NCBI GenBank assembly: GCA_025457845.1
Contig: JALOTO010000077.1
Location: forward strand, 1 to 7,185
From: Thermoplasmata archaeon
GTDB taxonomy: Archaea; Thermoplasmatota; Thermoplasmata; UBA10834
Reading direction: 5' to 3'
DNA length: 7,185 nt
Made by a program: the position numbers and the translations under genes
Shown: positions 5,667 through 7,185 of the stretch, one piece after another
Layout: each line of letters opens with the position of its first letter
How positions within the stretch are numbered: position 1 is the first letter of the stretch
Notes under the pieces: model-generated
The model's database searches: none
Seen by the model: the letters and a program-made list of their open reading frames with translations, nothing else
What the model was told of the DNA's origin: nothing

Positions 5667-7185
5667 CGCCTGAGGCTGTGCCTTCGGAAGGACCACCGAG
5701 AACTTGGTGCCTTGCGTGTAATCGTGCGACACCCTGCTCTCGATCCTGAGCTCTCCCCCGTACGACTCGGTCAGCGCGTTGGCGACCACCAGGCCGAGAC
5801 CCATGCCCTTGAGCTTGCTGAGCGAATCCAGCCTCGTGAACCGCGAGAATATGATCTTCCTCTTCTCTGGCGGGATGCCCTTGCCCATGTCGGTCACCGA
5901 GACCGCCCACGCTGGCTTCCCTCGCAGCTCGGCCTCGGAGATGTCGACCGATATCGGCTTCCCCTCCCCGTACTTGACCGCGTTCGTGAGCAGGTTCAGG
6001 AATATGTCCTTCCCGAACTCGCCCATGACCGCGTGGGCCTTCACATGGCCGTAGCCCCTGAGCACCTTGACCCTGCCGTCGGGGTTGGCGTCGCCCACCG
6101 CCTCATCGAGGAGGCCCACGATGTCGACCGACCTGACGGAGTTCGCTCCCGATGCCTGGGCCCGGGCCATCTTGGCGACGTCGTCCACGAGCTTGTCTAT
6201 CTTCCGGATCTGGTCCGTGGCCGTAGCGATGGATGCCGCGCGCTTCTCCTCCGTCCGTTCGTCGGCGATCAGCTCGAGGTATGCCTGCGCCGTCGTGGCG
6301 TAACCCCTCACGTCGTGCACCAGCAGGTCGTTGAGGAGCTCCTGCATGTTCTTCGCGTCCTCCAGCTTGCGATGGGTCTCCTCGAGCTCGCTGATGTCGA
6401 AGGCGACCTCCATCCTGGCGAGCCTCCCGTCGGGCCATCGGACCGCCCTGTCCATGCATTGGTAGACCCTCCCCGTCATGGTGTTCCTGAACTTCCAGGA
6501 GTACGGCCCGGTCGGGACGCCCTCCTTGACCAGGTACCTGTTCGTGCACCAGGGGCACGGTCCTGACTGTTCCTTCTGGATGGTGAGGTAGCACTTCTTG
6601 CCGACGAGCGCCTTCCCGAACTGCTCCTCCATCGGTTTGTTGACCGCGAGGATCTCGTAGGTGGTCATGTCGGTGACGTAGACGGCGGCCCCCAGCTCGT
6701 TCATCACGGTCATGAGCTCCTGCTGCTCGCCCCTGACCTTCTCTATCCTCGACCTGGCCTCCTTGAGGTCAGCGACGGACTGCCTTGCCAGGACCATCTG
6801 GTTTCCGATGGCTCTGGCCAGGAGCAGCTCGTGCTCGGTCGCCTTCCTCAACGTCGGCGTGCCCAGGACGAGCGCCGCAATCACCTTTCCGTGGAGGTGG
6901 AGCGGTATCCCGACGACGCTCCTGAGCCCCTCGGCCCTCTTGCTGCCGAGCAGGCCGGCCATCTCCTCCTCCCCCGAGAACTCGATCATTTCCCCCGTGA
7001 CGGTAATCTTGGCCCCGATCTCCCTGAGGATGTCCTGCCCGCCTGGAAAAGAGGCCGGGTACTGGGTGTCCAGCTTCCCATGGTATTTCATCACCACTGC
7101 GCCGCGCTCGTAGCCCAGGAGCCTGCAACACTCCAGGAGGGAACGCCTGACGACCTCCCTCTCGTCGATCTCGCTCTGCGCGGCC
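5664..7185 (-). CDS. Sensor histidine kinase with GAF and PAS domains (5' end outside window)
   Basis: Cytoplasmic-looking two-component sensor kinase; 506 residues are visible and the frame stays open to the right edge, so the true start lies outside. A GTG at 7097 is in frame but would cut the GAF domain, so it is not used. Visible-residue layout: GAF domain (about 10-135; LRSVVGIPLHLHGKVIAALVLG at 87-108, split by no gap), helical linker (about 136-160), PAS domain (about 160-265) with C198, C210, C213 and C243, a dimerisation/phosphoacceptor segment with H290 in LLVHDVRGYATTAQAYLEL (287-305), then a complete HATPase: N box FLNLLTNAVKYG (395-406), G1 TDMGKGIPP (431-439), F box FSRFTRLD (446-453), G2 GMGLGL (460-465). 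No membrane segment, receiver or HTH is visible, and no response regulator is nearby. The phosphoacceptor motif lacks the usual proline after HExRxP. Its stop overlaps a possible start of the toroid gene, suggesting cotranscription. Confidence 0.93.
   Translation of the reverse strand, partial: AAQSEIDEREVVRRSLLECCRLLGYERGAVVMKYHGKLDTQYPASFPGGQDILREIGAKITVTGEMIEFSGEEEMAGLLGSKRAEGLRSVVGIPLHLHGKVIAALVLGTPTLRKATEHELLLARAIGNQMVLARQSVADLKEARSRIEKVRGEQQELMTVMNELGAAVYVTDMTTYEILAVNKPMEEQFGKALVGKKCYLTIQKEQSGPCPWCTNRYLVKEGVPTGPYSWKFRNTMTGRVYQCMDRAVRWPDGRLARMEVAFDISELEETHRKLEDAKNMQELLNDLLVHDVRGYATTAQAYLELIADERTEEKRAASIATATDQIRKIDKLVDDVAKMARAQASGANSVRSVDIVGLLDEAVGDANPDGRVKVLRGYGHVKAHAVMGEFGKDIFLNLLTNAVKYGEGKPISVDISEAELRGKPAWAVSVTDMGKGIPPEKRKIIFSRFTRLDSLSKLKGMGLGLVVANALTESYGGELRIESRVSHDYTQGTKFSVVLPKAQPQA

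Noticed and set aside
5665..5910. N-terminal extension of the toroid frame into the kinase gene
   Set aside because: Overlaps the kinase HATPase domain out of frame; Arg/Gln/Gly-rich shadow sequence without repeats of the toroid type.
4819..6566. Plus-strand open frames opposite the toroid and kinase genes
   Set aside because: Each 284-codon frame has a composition typical of antisense frames in high-GC DNA (Arg, His, Pro, Val rich) and no recognisable motif, while the minus-strand proteins are well supported.
1..7185. CRISPR arrays, tRNA/rRNA genes, insertion sequences or integration sites
   Set aside because: No spaced direct repeats, cloverleaf-like sequences, transposase motifs or terminal inverted repeats were seen; all space is accounted for by ordinary genes.

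Overview
The window looks like GC-rich archaeal chromosome, most likely euryarchaeal and possibly Thermoplasmatota or a relative. The evidence is an archaeal/eukaryotic-type aspartyl-tRNA synthetase, an ADP-forming acetyl-CoA synthetase alpha subunit (a typical archaeal energy-conserving enzyme), BRE/TATA-like promoter sequences with short leaders, and frequent AGG and ATA codons. The lineage is an inference from gene content, not a phylogenetic result. There is no sign of mobile DNA, CRISPR, rRNA or tRNA. The coding is dense and no stretch above about 110 bases lacks a gene.

Layout: (1) 1-792, minus strand: the N-terminal 264 codons of aspS, cut by the left edge. (2) 793-899: a divergent promoter region serving aspS and the antiporter. 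(3) 900-2138, plus strand: a CPA2-type cation/proton antiporter, membrane domain only. (4) 2111-3031, minus strand: a DMT/EamA-family transporter whose 3' end overlaps the antiporter's 3' end tail to tail by 28 bases. (5) 3098-4501, minus strand: the alpha subunit of ADP-forming acetyl-CoA synthetase, with no beta subunit nearby. (6) 4570-5628, minus strand: an uncharacterised alpha/alpha-toroid (squalene-cyclase/prenyltransferase-like) protein. (7) 5664-7185, minus strand: a GAF-PAS sensor histidine kinase, cut at its 5' end by the right edge.

Genes 4 to 7 all run leftward with short gaps, so read-through is possible. The best-supported unit is kinase plus toroid protein: the kinase stop overlaps a possible toroid start as TGATG, and a strong ribosome binding site lies just downstream. 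A BRE/TATA-like element at 4540-4551 suggests that the acetyl-CoA synthetase gene also has its own promoter. The antiporter and aspS appear to be housekeeping genes fired from back-to-back promoters.

Nothing here is clearly a new system. The items most worth a second look are the kinase/toroid pair, the orphan alpha subunit with its ambiguous start, the unusual anticodon-recognition residues of AspRS, and the cysteine-rich PAS domain of the kinase.
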